Of a stretch of DNA of 64,000 nucleotides, positions 41,853 through 50,905 are shown in pieces. How positions within the stretch are numbered: position 1 is the stretch's first letter; the number at the start of each line of letters is the position of its first letter. Origin of the DNA: Acinetobacter oleivorans DR1 (GTDB lineage: Bacteria; Pseudomonadota; Gammaproteobacteria; Pseudomonadales; Moraxellaceae); the NCBI RefSeq assembly GCF_000196795.1, contig NC_014259.1, positions 3,410,001 to 3,474,000 on the forward strand. Reading direction: 5' to 3'. Position numbers and translations under genes: made by a program. The notes under the pieces are model-generated. The model saw only the letters and a program-made list of their open reading frames with translations, was not told the origin of the DNA and searched no databases.

Positions 41853-42539
41853 TTAAGCTTCTACACTGCCCACTTTCGCAAGCTCTGCACGCATTTGATC
41901 AATCACAACTTTATAATCTGGTTGACCAAAAATAGCTGAACCAGCAACAAACATATCTGCACCTGCTTCTGCAATTTCACGAATATTTGCAGGGCCAACA
42001 CCACCATCAACTTCTAAACGAATATCGCGGCCACTTGCATCAATAATTTTACGAGCTTCACGCAATTTTTCTAAAGTCATTGGAATGAACTTTTGTCCAC
42101 CAAAACCTGGGTTTACGCTCATTATTAAAATTTGATCAACTTTATCAAGCACGTAATCTAAATAGTGCAACGGCGTTGCAGGGTTAAAGACTAAACCTGC
42201 TTTTGCACCACCTGACTTAATCAACTGTAATGAACGATCAATGTGGTGCGATGCTTCTGGATGGAAAGTGATAATATCTGCACCAGCTTCCAAAAAGTCT
42301 CCAATAATTCGATCAACTGGAGATACCATTAGATGCACGTCAACAGGAGCTGTAATCCCATAATTTTTTAAAGCCTTACATACACCAGCACCAAAAGTTA
42401 AATTTGGAACATAGTGATTATCCATCACATCAAAATGTACTACATCGGCACCTGCGGCTAACACTTTGTCTACATCTTCACCTAAACGAGCAAAATCGGC
42501 AGATAAAATAGAAGGAGCAATCAAGTAAGGCTTGGACAT
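41853..42539 (-). CDS. rpe: Ribulose-phosphate 3-epimerase
   Basis: The product is 228 aa, a TIM barrel with APSILSADFARLGEDV (Ser, Asp), VHFDVMDNHYVPNLTFG (metal His and catalytic Asp), VDVHLMVSPVDR, MSVNPGFGGQKF and EVDGGVGPANI (catalytic Asp). It interconverts ribulose-5-phosphate and xylulose-5-phosphate. Monocistronic, divergent from the DUF2218 gene. Confidence 0.95.
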   Translation of the reverse strand: MSKPYLIAPSILSADFARLGEDVDKVLAAGADVVHFDVMDNHYVPNLTFGAGVCKALKNYGITAPVDVHLMVSPVDRIIGDFLEAGADIITFHPEASHHIDRSLQLIKSGGAKAGLVFNPATPLHYLDYVLDKVDQILIMSVNPGFGGQKFIPMTLEKLREARKIIDASGRDIRLEVDGGVGPANIREIAEAGADMFVAGSAIFGQPDYKVVIDQMRAELAKVGSVEA

Positions 42540-42641
42540 AGGTGGATGACCTGGCTAAAAATTTAAGGAGAGGCTGAAAATTATAACAAAAAAGAACCTA
42601 ATTGGCCTGCTCTTCCTTGCTTAAATGACAACATTTCAAAC

Positions 42642-42660
42642 TTGCAACGTAACGTTGCAA
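42642..42660. promoter_or_regulatory. 19-bp palindrome, operator candidate
   Basis: TTGCAACGT (42642-42650), one central A, then ACGTTGCAA (42652-42660): a perfect dyad in the promoter region shared by rpe and the DUF2218 gene, 64 bp before the latter. The regulator is not identifiable from the window. Confidence 0.65.
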
Positions 42661-42723
42661 CAATAGAATGCTAACGGCGAAACGAATTTGTTAAGGTACA
42701 TTAAACCAATGTGAGGATTGATA

Positions 42724-42996
42724 ATGAAAAGCACAACTCATCTATTAACAAACGATGGAAAACGCATTGCAAAACGTCTAGTTAATCATTGGAAGCACAA
42801 GTTTGAAGTACAAGAAACTGAACAAGATTTTAAAATCTTAATGCCTACAGCAACGATTACACTTGCACCAGAAACAGAGCAGTTAAACGTTGTAATTGAT
42901 AGCCAGTTAGATGACCACAACCACTTAGAAAAAGTTGTCCTTGATCATCTAAACCGTATGGCTCAACAAGAATTTCAGGTTGAGTGGCAACACTAA
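42724..42996 (+). CDS. DUF2218 domain protein
   Basis: The product is 90 aa, beginning MKSTTHLLTNDGKRIAKRLVNHWKH in the pattern of DUF2218 (short pieces: residues KRIAKRLVNHWKHK and ATITLAPETEQL). Cytoplasmic and small. In other bacteria DUF2218 genes often sit by siderophore or iron genes, but none are here. ATG 42724 has GTGAGG upstream. Confidence 0.8.
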   Translation: MKSTTHLLTNDGKRIAKRLVNHWKHKFEVQETEQDFKILMPTATITLAPETEQLNVVIDSQLDDHNHLEKVVLDHLNRMAQQEFQVEWQH

Positions 42997-43842
42997 TTAG
43001 CCAGCGACCTTTTCTAATTGAATTGCATGGAACTGTAAATGCTCATCCATAAAGGTTTGAATAAAGTAATAACCATGATCATAGCCAGGATGTTGTCTTA
43101 AAGTTAAAGGCTGTCCTGCTTTTAAACATGCTTGCTTAAACTTTTCAGGGTGAAGTTGTTCATAAAATTGGTCATCTAATCCCTGATCAACCAGAATTTC
43201 GTCAAATACTGCACCATTTTTTGATACTAAAGCTGTGGCATCATGAGCCAACCAGCTATCGCGATCTGCACCTAAATAATGACTAAAGGCTTTGTCTCCC
43301 CATGCACACTCTGTTGGTGCACAGATTGGAGCAAAAGCAGATACCGACTTAAATTTCTCTGGATATTTAAAAGCTAAAGTTAATGCCCCGTGTCCACCCA
43401 TTGAGTGCCCAAAGATACCAACTTGTTGAGCGTTTACAGGAAAGCTTTTTAAAATGAGTGGATATAACTCATCAATTAAATAGCTTTCCATTTGATAATG
43501 CTCAGACCATGGTGCTTGTGTAGCATTAATATAAAAGCCCGCGCCTTGTCCAATATCCCAATGATCCCCTACTGCGACTTGTTCTCCACGAGGAGAAGTG
43601 TCTGGGGTAATCAATATTAGGCTCAGCTGTGCGGCCATATGCTGTGCATGTGCTTTAATGGCAAAGGTTTCTTCAGTACACGTTAACCCAGCTAAGTAAA
43701 ACAAAGTTGAGCAAGCTTTACCTTCTAGAGCTACTGGTGGTAAATAAACACCAAACTTCGCTGGTCCTTTTAAATAAGAAGATTCAAATTGGTATATACG
43801 CTGCTCGCCCTCAAAGCAGCGGTTTTTTTGCAGGAGTTGCAT
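42997..43842 (-). CDS. fghA: S-formylglutathione hydrolase
   Basis: The product is 281 aa, an esterase-D-type alpha/beta hydrolase. Nucleophile elbow GIFGHSMGGHGALTLA (Ser about 148), acid Asp in VDQGLDDQFYE, catalytic His in HPGYDHGYYFI. The FYLAGLTCTEETFAIKAHAQ block is diagnostic of the family. It finishes glutathione-dependent formaldehyde oxidation. ATG 43842 lies within the end of the C13 peptidase gene (32-bp overlap). Its usual partner, the glutathione-dependent dehydrogenase, is not adjacent. Confidence 0.92.
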   Translation of the reverse strand: MQLLQKNRCFEGEQRIYQFESSYLKGPAKFGVYLPPVALEGKACSTLFYLAGLTCTEETFAIKAHAQHMAAQLSLILITPDTSPRGEQVAVGDHWDIGQGAGFYINATQAPWSEHYQMESYLIDELYPLILKSFPVNAQQVGIFGHSMGGHGALTLAFKYPEKFKSVSAFAPICAPTECAWGDKAFSHYLGADRDSWLAHDATALVSKNGAVFDEILVDQGLDDQFYEQLHPEKFKQACLKAGQPLTLRQHPGYDHGYYFIQTFMDEHLQFHAIQLEKVAG

Positions 43843-45262
43843 CGTTTTTAGCCTCTGTTTTTGTTTGAGCAATATCTACACTACCTGTATTTTGCTGAGG
43901 AAATAGATACTTTTCCAATTGAGGTAGCATAAGTTCCATATTTTTACCAATCATCCACTGAGGCTCTGAAGGTTCAACACCTTGAGCCACTTCCCATTTG
44001 GTTACTGTTTGCTTAGCTGTGTTAAATGAGTCTTTCATCGACGATTGCTCTCGCATAGCCAAATCAAAGAAAGCTCGTCCAAAATAGGTATAGTCAGCTT
44101 CGTTATTACATCCAAAAGAAGTTTTATCAGCGGCAGATGCGGTAATAATTAAAGTATCAGGAGACTGTAAAGCAGGAATAAAGCTTCCTGAATAACAGGC
44201 TGAGATAACAATCACGCGCCAGCGAATACCAGATTTATCAAGTGTTTCACGCAACCATTTCGGGTCTACTTGCCCTAAATCTAATGGTGCATTTTCAATT
44301 TCGAAGTGATTCTGTTCACCGTGTGAAGTCATATATAGAAATAGGACATCGCTATCACGGTTCATTTGCTGTCCCATACGGCGTAGAGCTAACTCGATAC
44401 TGGTTTTAGAGGCAATCGGAATTTCTGTACGGGTGTCTGGATTATTGACCAACATCATCGAACGACCAATCGTTCCAAAACGTGTATCAAACTGTTCTTT
44501 AATACGGACCACTTCCGATTTAAAAACATCTTGGTAACTATCGCCAGCAACACCTAAAAAATACCAATGACTTTTTGCCTGCTCGCCATATTGGACTTGC
44601 TCTAAAGAATCACTCAGCAATTTACTTTGTGCGTAAAAAGCATCTTCAGCAAATGTTGGAGCCGAATCTTCTACCTTCCAAATCGGTTGATCTTTTACAG
44701 AAAGTTGCCACACTACCATTGTCGCAATAGTCGCAACCATGACGAGTGCACGTTCCCACCAAGGCCACTTAAGTTCGCGTGAGAAAACCCAAATCACCGC
44801 TAAACTTTGCCACACAAACAAAGCTACAAATAAGCTCGGTAAAATTCCGTTATAAATAGCATCGGGAATAAAGTTGAGATAACCATTAGAACCCAAATAC
44901 TGAATTAAACATTGAATTAATAAGATATTTGTATCTAGAACCAACCACAGTAAAGCAGGTACTAGCATTAAACGAGGTTGGTTGGTGCGCTGAGATAAGA
45001 AAATACCGACAATTAAGGCAATAAATGGCCAAAGTGCATAACCAATTAAACCTTGAGAATTGAAATCACCGATTTGACCAGCGACAAGCCAACTATACAG
45101 AGAGTTAGTACATCCCCCTAAAATTCCCCAAACAATAAGCTGAAGAATAGATGGATGTACAATTTGTAGAGAACGTCTTGATCCCAAAAACAGCCACATT
45201 CCGGCAATTTGGTTGCTTTTAAAATCATGCCAAAAGTTAATGGAGGGTTTAAGATCAATCAT
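43811..45262 (-). CDS. Membrane-anchored C13 (legumain-like) peptidase
   Basis: The product is 483 aa. The N-terminal 200 residues have about five membrane segments resembling a Yip1/DUF-type domain. The C-terminal domain (about 215-440) is a caspase-like fold of peptidase family C13: catalytic His in FLYMTSHGEQ and catalytic Cys in VIVISACYSGSF. Legumain-type cleavage after Asn is expected for the family, but the bacterial role is unknown. It overlaps fghA by 32 bp and likely shares its transcript. Confidence 0.88.
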   Translation of the reverse strand: MIDLKPSINFWHDFKSNQIAGMWLFLGSRRSLQIVHPSILQLIVWGILGGCTNSLYSWLVAGQIGDFNSQGLIGYALWPFIALIVGIFLSQRTNQPRLMLVPALLWLVLDTNILLIQCLIQYLGSNGYLNFIPDAIYNGILPSLFVALFVWQSLAVIWVFSRELKWPWWERALVMVATIATMVVWQLSVKDQPIWKVEDSAPTFAEDAFYAQSKLLSDSLEQVQYGEQAKSHWYFLGVAGDSYQDVFKSEVVRIKEQFDTRFGTIGRSMMLVNNPDTRTEIPIASKTSIELALRRMGQQMNRDSDVLFLYMTSHGEQNHFEIENAPLDLGQVDPKWLRETLDKSGIRWRVIVISACYSGSFIPALQSPDTLIITASAADKTSFGCNNEADYTYFGRAFFDLAMREQSSMKDSFNTAKQTVTKWEVAQGVEPSEPQWMIGKNMELMLPQLEKYLFPQQNTGSVDIAQTKTEAKNDATPAKKPLL

Positions 45263-45398
45263 AAAAGGTTTTCAAAAATTTCGTTTTTGTCAGGCATCTT
45301 AAGTGTATGCCTGCTAAGAATTTTAGCAATCATGCTTTTGAACTATATCACATATATTTGTGCATTATTCAAGCAATAAAACCTAACCTTACATAAGC

Positions 45399-46190
45399 CT
45401 ACTGAAAATACGCATCAAAACGACAAGCATCTCCTTGCCATTGATGAGCTGGCTCTTGATTCGCCAAGAAAATAGCATGGCGCGGTCGTTTAACGATTAC
45501 ACGTTTAGCAACTTTCTGTGCCAAAACCAGCAAATTATCCCCCAAATCCATCTCACCATCTTCGGGTAAAAGTAGGTGTAAAAGCTGCATCTGTTTTTTA
45601 ACTTGAGCTTGTTTTTTGATGGCTTGATGATTCTGGTCACGCTGTGGAAACATCGGATCTAGATAAACCACATCAACTAGTTGAGCTGTTTGCTGTAACT
45701 GTTGTAAATAACTTGCAGAGTCAGCAAAGATCAGTTGAATCCGATCCATAAACTGGCTTAAAAAGCTGTCTTGTTCAGCTTGTGCTTTTGCATCTTCAAG
45801 TAAGGTAAATAAAATTGGATGGCGCTCAACCAATTGTATTTGTGCGCCTAAATAAGCCATGAGTAAACTATCGTGGCCTAAGCCTGCTGTAGCATCAACC
45901 AGTATTGGTTTTTCACCTAACTGACAAGCCCGAGCAATCATTTCTGATTTAAGACTTGCACGTTTTAAACGGGAAATTTCGGCTTTCCAGTCGGGCTGCA
46001 TTTTCATGCCATTTGCAGATAACCATAGCCCATTTTCATCCACACAAAGTGCCAACTCAGGATTTAAACGCAGAAAACGTGCATTCAGTTTTTCAACTAA
46101 CTGCAAATCTACAGTCACACCTCTAGAACAAAGCACAGCTTGGTAGTGCTGTGCTTGTTGTTGAAAATCTACTTCAAAATATATGTGCAT
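45399..46190 (-). CDS. rsmJ: 16S rRNA m2G1516 methyltransferase
   Basis: The product is 263 aa. The SAM-binding motif is ILVDATAGLGHDSLLMAYLG, followed by LVERHPILFTLLEDA and the catalytic YLDPMFPQRD. It methylates G1516 of 16S rRNA. It follows tsaB by 9 bp on the same strand, so they form one operon. Confidence 0.92.
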   Translation of the reverse strand: MHIYFEVDFQQQAQHYQAVLCSRGVTVDLQLVEKLNARFLRLNPELALCVDENGLWLSANGMKMQPDWKAEISRLKRASLKSEMIARACQLGEKPILVDATAGLGHDSLLMAYLGAQIQLVERHPILFTLLEDAKAQAEQDSFLSQFMDRIQLIFADSASYLQQLQQTAQLVDVVYLDPMFPQRDQNHQAIKKQAQVKKQMQLLHLLLPEDGEMDLGDNLLVLAQKVAKRVIVKRPRHAIFLANQEPAHQWQGDACRFDAYFQ

Positions 46191-46199
46191 GATTCGCCT

Positions 46200-46865
46200 T
46201 TATTTTGCTTTACCCTGATCTGCTATTTTTTTCCATGCATCATCACGTAAATAAACTGGTAAAGCATGTTCAGCATCAACCCACTGCTTTTGCGCCGCAT
46301 AAACACGTGCAATAGAAGCAATGTCTTGCGCAGTTGCCGTGATTGTTTGATGATCTGCATCAGCTTGAAGTAACTTTGCGCCCGAACCAATTAAGCAATA
46401 TTTTGCGTAAGCAGCTGCTAGCTCGTAGCCCATTAATTTTTCTTCATCAATACACTGCATAATTCTATGCTCATCTAGAACATAACTTGCAATGTAAACT
46501 TCGTTCATACGCGCATCGAGAACCGCTGTGACTTGTTTCAAACCTTCAAGTCGGTATGCCGCTTGAGCTAAAGCTTGCAAACTCGAAACAGGAATAACAG
46601 GTAAATCTTGTGACCATGCCAACGCCTGAGTCACAGCTGCATTAATGCGAACACCACTAAAAGAACCCGGCCCACGGCTAAAGGCAATCGCATCTAGACC
46701 AGCAACCTCAAGACCTGTTTGCTGTAGCCCCTGCTCAATCATGGGCAAAATGGTCTGGGTTTGTGCTTTCGCCCGCGTATCGAGTTGAAAAAACAGTTCT
46801 TGGGTTTCATCGACTAATGAAATAGAACACTGCTCATTTGCAGTTTCCAACGCCAGCAATTTCAT
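46200..46865 (-). CDS. tsaB: tRNA threonylcarbamoyladenosine protein TsaB
   Basis: The product is 221 aa, an ASKHA-fold protein: LLALETANEQCSISLVDE, then IAFSRGPGSFSGVRI and a C-terminal AEHALPVYLRDDAW. It scaffolds TsaD in t6A synthesis at position 37 of ANN-decoding tRNAs. The second Met (46865) starts the family-typical MKLLALET. Confidence 0.93.
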   Translation of the reverse strand: MKLLALETANEQCSISLVDETQELFFQLDTRAKAQTQTILPMIEQGLQQTGLEVAGLDAIAFSRGPGSFSGVRINAAVTQALAWSQDLPVIPVSSLQALAQAAYRLEGLKQVTAVLDARMNEVYIASYVLDEHRIMQCIDEEKLMGYELAAAYAKYCLIGSGAKLLQADADHQTITATAQDIASIARVYAAQKQWVDAEHALPVYLRDDAWKKIADQGKAK

Positions 46866-46956
46866 GCACAACCTTAGTATTAAATCAGATTAAAAACGAG
46901 GGTTATGATACCCCACTCGGCTCTGATAGGCGAGTTGTTCTCTTTCTAAATAAAAA

Positions 46957-46976
46957 TGCCAAGCTTGTGCTTGGCA
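46957..46976. terminator. Terminator after gamma-carbonic-anhydrase-like gene
   Basis: An 8-bp perfect stem (TGCCAAGC / GCTTGGCA) with a 4-nt loop, followed on the minus strand by TTTTTATTT. Confidence 0.8.
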
Positions 46977-46999
46977 TATAAAATAACTTATTAAAAATT

Positions 47000-47530
47000 T
47001 TAAAAGTGGAATTCCTTTAAATCTGCATAGTTCTTAAAATGCTCAGCATAATGTAATGCACTCAAACGTATTTTTGCAGCGCCATCTTCATCTAAAGTTT
47101 TGACAATTTTGCCAGGTGACCCCATCACCACTGAATTATCTGGAATCACCTTCCCTTCAGGAATTAAGGCATTCGCACCAATAATACAGTTTTTACCAAT
47201 CACAGCCCGATTTAAAATTACGGCGTTCATACCAATCAAACTATTATCACCAATCGTACAACCATGCAGCATGACTTTATGCCCGACTGTGACATACTCA
47301 CCAATATTTAATTCAAGTCCAGCATCGGTATGTAGTACAGAATTTTCTTGAATATTAGAGAAATCACCAATTCGAACTACACAGTTATCGGCACGTACTA
47401 CAGCTCCAAACCAAATGCTGACTTGACGCCCTAACTCTACTTGTCCAATGAGTGTTGCTGTTGGAGCAACCCAACCATCCCATGGTTCATGTAAGGCTTT
47501 TGGGTGCTGTCCTTGATAGCTATACATCAT
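47000..47530 (-). CDS. Gamma-carbonic-anhydrase-like hexapeptide protein
   Basis: The product is 176 aa, a left-handed beta-helix of hexapeptide repeats (IGQVELGRQVSIWFGAVVR and onward). Zinc-binding His are seen in VLHTDAG, VGHKVMLHGCTIG, as in the YrdA/PaaY branch of gamma-carbonic anhydrases. Trimeric enzyme or structural homologue; activity cannot be judged. It is 16 bp downstream of a Nudix gene on the same strand. Confidence 0.9.
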   Translation of the reverse strand: MMYSYQGQHPKALHEPWDGWVAPTATLIGQVELGRQVSIWFGAVVRADNCVVRIGDFSNIQENSVLHTDAGLELNIGEYVTVGHKVMLHGCTIGDNSLIGMNAVILNRAVIGKNCIIGANALIPEGKVIPDNSVVMGSPGKIVKTLDEDGAAKIRLSALHYAEHFKNYADLKEFHF

Positions 47531-47546
47531 AATTTATCAATCCTGA

Positions 47547-48167
47547 TCATTTATTCTTATGAGAAAACTTTGGCATTCCAAAGGTTGGCGAGTTGAGTAA
47601 AAATGGCCAATCTTTTTGATAACCCAATCCATATTTAAACAGAGCAACTAACATACGAGCAGTTAACCCCCAAATAATTTCATTATCAATCTGTAAGCTT
47701 GGAAAATATAAAGACTGATGGGCATATCGAACTTCATAGGGTGTCGGGCGCGTCTCGATCAGTTGTTGTAACGGGACAAAGAAAATTCGGTCAATTTCGG
47801 TAGGTTGAGGGATTAAAGTCACCTCTGGAGGAATAAGTCCAACGATCGGTTTTACAGACAAACCACTTCTTGCACGCTGCATCGGCAAATCACCTAACAG
47901 CTGCACATCAAAAGGGTTTAAAGCTGTCTCTTCCTGAGCTTCTCTTAACGCTACAACAATATTGCTGGTATCACTAGGATCACGCTTTCCACCCGGAAAA
48001 GAAACTTCCCCCGCATGGTTGTTCATATGTATTGAACGGCGTGTAAGCAGTACCTTTGGATCATTTTCATTAGTAATTGCAATCAGTACTGCTGCTTGTG
48101 CTTCTTGTATGCGGGTGGAAAAGCGCAATCTTTGCTGTAACTTTTGTGTTAGCAAGTGCTCTTCCAT
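47547..48167 (-). CDS. CoA pyrophosphatase-type Nudix hydrolase
   Basis: The product is 206 aa. Nudix box GGKRDPSDTSNIVVALREAQEETAL and the NuCoA-type LTRRSIHMNNHAGEVSFPGG (given in parts: HAGEVSFPGG and REAQEETAL). The family cleaves CoA to phosphopantetheine and 3',5'-ADP. ATG 48167 has TAGGTGA upstream; a GTG 9 bases earlier is the alternative. Confidence 0.88.
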   Translation of the reverse strand: MEEHLLTQKLQQRLRFSTRIQEAQAAVLIAITNENDPKVLLTRRSIHMNNHAGEVSFPGGKRDPSDTSNIVVALREAQEETALNPFDVQLLGDLPMQRARSGLSVKPIVGLIPPEVTLIPQPTEIDRIFFVPLQQLIETRPTPYEVRYAHQSLYFPSLQIDNEIIWGLTARMLVALFKYGLGYQKDWPFLLNSPTFGMPKFSHKNK

Positions 48168-48290
48168 ACCATTCACCTATTATTCTATCTCTCTTTGCAT
48201 CATATCTGAAAATCAAACTTAGGGAATAGAGTTGATGCGTAAGTCTAAAAATTCAGTTATGCTGAGTCATCTCTATACTCGATGATAATT

Positions 48291-48839
48291 ATGAGTTTCT
48301 GTGTAGCGTGTGGGCATAAAACCGAACAAAAAATTCCTTTAGGTGATCATAAAGTACGCCGTGTTTGTACTCATTGTGGAAATATTCACTATGAAAACCC
48401 CAAAGTAATCTGCGGTGCCTTAGCGTTATGGGAAGATAAAGTACTCCTCTGCCGTCGTGCGATTGAACCTCGTTATGGTTTATGGACTTTGCCTGCTGGC
48501 TATATGGAATTGTTCGAAACCATGGAGCAAGGTGCAGCACGCGAAACACGTGAAGAAGCAGAAGCCGCGATAGAAATAGAGCAACTGTACTGTATGTACA
48601 ATATTCCGCGTATTGGTCAAATTTATGTACTTTTCAAAGCACAGCTGAAAGATGGGATTTTTGGTGCAGGTGAAGAAAGTATCGAGAGTCGCTTGTTTGA
48701 AGAACACGAAATTCCATGGGGTGAACTTGCTTTCCCTAGTGTAGAACATACATTAAGACACTATTTTGAAGATCGTAAAAAACAAGTGTTCCCAACTCAT
48801 CTTGAAACTTTGGGTACTCGTTTAGACAATACGGGTTAA
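48291..48839 (+). CDS. Zinc-ribbon Nudix hydrolase
   Basis: The product is 182 aa. N-terminal zinc ribbon CVACGHKTE...CTHCGNIHY (four Cys). The Nudix box GYMELFETMEQGAARETREE with the downstream EAE spans about residues 70-95. It resembles the NudC-like/ADP-ribose pyrophosphatase group; the substrate is not certain. ATG 48282 is also open. Monocistronic. Confidence 0.88.
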   Translation: MSFCVACGHKTEQKIPLGDHKVRRVCTHCGNIHYENPKVICGALALWEDKVLLCRRAIEPRYGLWTLPAGYMELFETMEQGAARETREEAEAAIEIEQLYCMYNIPRIGQIYVLFKAQLKDGIFGAGEESIESRLFEEHEIPWGELAFPSVEHTLRHYFEDRKKQVFPTHLETLGTRLDNTG

Positions 48840-48854
48840 TCAATTAAATAAATA

Positions 48855-48880
48855 AAAAAGACCGCTAAGCGGTCTTTTTT
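48855..48880. terminator. Bidirectional intrinsic terminator
   Basis: AGACCGC / GCGGTCT stem with a 3-nt loop flanked by A- and T-runs, between the Nudix gene and filF (convergent). Confidence 0.9.
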
Positions 48881-48892
48881 TGTCTCTTATTT

Positions 48893-50893
48893 TTAAGGTT
48901 TAGTTTTAAGCGCATTACAAGCTGGTATAGACTGATTAGCTAGTTTAATAGACACCGTGCCAGATAGGCGTTGAGCCAAGGCTTTCTCAACATCTGTTGG
49001 TGCTGGGCTAATATCCTTAATATTATTATAAACAGCTTGATAGAAAGCATAAAGATTAATCCAACGCGCAGTCTTGTTTTCATAATCACTTAAATTAATA
49101 CTATTACTGCTGTTTTGACCTGCTAATAAGTTATAGAGATTAATCTTCGCTCCATTTACCGAAATTGCATCATTTACATTATCATCTGGATTAGTATCCG
49201 CTCTCACTACAGAGTTAAGTCCCATCAAAATCCCATTAAGGTTACCTAGCTGAGGATTCGATAAAATCATACGAACAGTAATAGAACTGTCATTATCAGA
49301 TGACTCTGTTCCACCAGTAGTACCAAGTCGATATTGTTGCACACCATTACTATCAATTAAGCTGTTTTCTGTTACTGTTGCACATTGACCAGACATATCG
49401 GTTGCAGTTGCATTTGGTTTAATATCCGTACGAATATTTCCTTTTTCATCAACGACAATGCCTAAATCGATAGGAGCTATCCCAGTAGTATCAAATCGAA
49501 ATGTCAAAGTCGCATATAATGGGAAGACATAGCGTTGACCAGAACTCACGTTAGCTGCTGTTTTAAAAATTTCTTTTCCAAGATAACTAATAGGATTGGC
49601 TTTAATAATATCAAGTGAACCCTTATAGTTTTCAGTGCCTACTGTTTGACGCCATAAACCATAATGCTGAATATTTCCTGTTGTCGAGCGTGTTAGCTGT
49701 TTATAAAAACCTTCACTTCCAGCAACAGCATAATCGTTCATAAACTTACCTTGATAGATTTGCAAATCATTATTTGCATTGCTATCAACGCTTAAACGTA
49801 ATGGTTGAGTCGATTGAATATCTTTTGAAATTGGGTTAAGCCAACCATTTTGTTGGGGAGCAATTAGCATTTGCATTGGTTTTGCTTTGGTCCACAATAA
49901 AACTGGGGGAGCAACACCAGTCACGTTTCCTTTATCATCTTTATATAAAGTAGCATCACCACGCCATTGCAGGCCGTAACCCATTGCATAACCTTCACGG
50001 TCAGTCAACATGAACATGTTAGCCATCATATGACGTAAATTAGTGGTAGATTTATTAAAGCAATCTGCTAATGCCTGATTACAGCCATAAAAACCTAATG
50101 GTAACGGTGAACTAGTAGAATCTACAATACCCGCATAAGTCGCTTCATTTGCTTGAAATAATGCAGCATTTGCCAAGTTTGTGACTTGAACTACGAGTGC
50201 ATAAGCTTGTGCATCAGACACTTTGCTTACATCTAACCAAGGTTTTAGAAGAGTTGCATATTGCCCATTCTTCCATTCTGTCGCAGTTATATCTTGTGTC
50301 AGATTAGCCAACAGATTTTTCTTATCTTGAGTAAATTGGGTTGGTTGTAAATCACCTACCACATTATCGCCACGTTCAACGCCAATACTTTGGAATAACT
50401 TAACTAAAGCCATAGCCACTTTAATAGTTGGATCAGCATTACTCATTGAAGCAGGAGGCTGACCAGTTAATGCTGTAGCCATATCCAAAACTGTTAAATG
50501 TGTTGTCCCGTATTTTCCTAATGTATCAAGTTTTATAGTACCTAACGCAATCTTATGAGTATTGCTACCTTGCAGATAAAGCGTAATTGTTTCATCTGAT
50601 TTACTACCACTGATACTACAAGCACCGCCAACCGAGTTACCAACCAATTTAGTAATATAACGCTGATTCGGAGATAAACTACAGTCGAAATTCAATCCGG
50701 CTATTGGATAATTTAATTCAAAATTCAGACATGACTCATCTGTTGCTTTACAATCCAAATTAGTGGTCGGAATCTCACCTCCACCTTGTGTAGGATCTTC
50801 ATTAATTGTTGAGCCACCACCACCGCAACCATTTAATACAATTGCCAATGTGGACAATGCAAAAGGTAATAAAAAATTTTTACTCATCATCAT
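48893..50893 (-). CDS. filF: FilF, putative pilus-assembly lipoprotein
   Basis: The product is 666 aa with a lipoprotein signal (STLAIVLNGC, Cys23 followed by a Gly run). The mature protein is Asn/Thr/Gln-rich with beta character and no recognised catalytic motif. Paired cysteines (CKATDESCLNF, CSLSPNQ, CNQALADCF) suggest extracytoplasmic disulfides. Last gene of filABCDEF; function inferred from the locus name used in Acinetobacter annotations. Confidence 0.75.
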   Translation of the reverse strand: MMMSKNFLLPFALSTLAIVLNGCGGGGSTINEDPTQGGGEIPTTNLDCKATDESCLNFELNYPIAGLNFDCSLSPNQRYITKLVGNSVGGACSISGSKSDETITLYLQGSNTHKIALGTIKLDTLGKYGTTHLTVLDMATALTGQPPASMSNADPTIKVAMALVKLFQSIGVERGDNVVGDLQPTQFTQDKKNLLANLTQDITATEWKNGQYATLLKPWLDVSKVSDAQAYALVVQVTNLANAALFQANEATYAGIVDSTSSPLPLGFYGCNQALADCFNKSTTNLRHMMANMFMLTDREGYAMGYGLQWRGDATLYKDDKGNVTGVAPPVLLWTKAKPMQMLIAPQQNGWLNPISKDIQSTQPLRLSVDSNANNDLQIYQGKFMNDYAVAGSEGFYKQLTRSTTGNIQHYGLWRQTVGTENYKGSLDIIKANPISYLGKEIFKTAANVSSGQRYVFPLYATLTFRFDTTGIAPIDLGIVVDEKGNIRTDIKPNATATDMSGQCATVTENSLIDSNGVQQYRLGTTGGTESSDNDSSITVRMILSNPQLGNLNGILMGLNSVVRADTNPDDNVNDAISVNGAKINLYNLLAGQNSSNSINLSDYENKTARWINLYAFYQAVYNNIKDISPAPTDVEKALAQRLSGTVSIKLANQSIPACNALKTKP

Positions 50894-50905
50894 TCCTATT
50901 TATTT

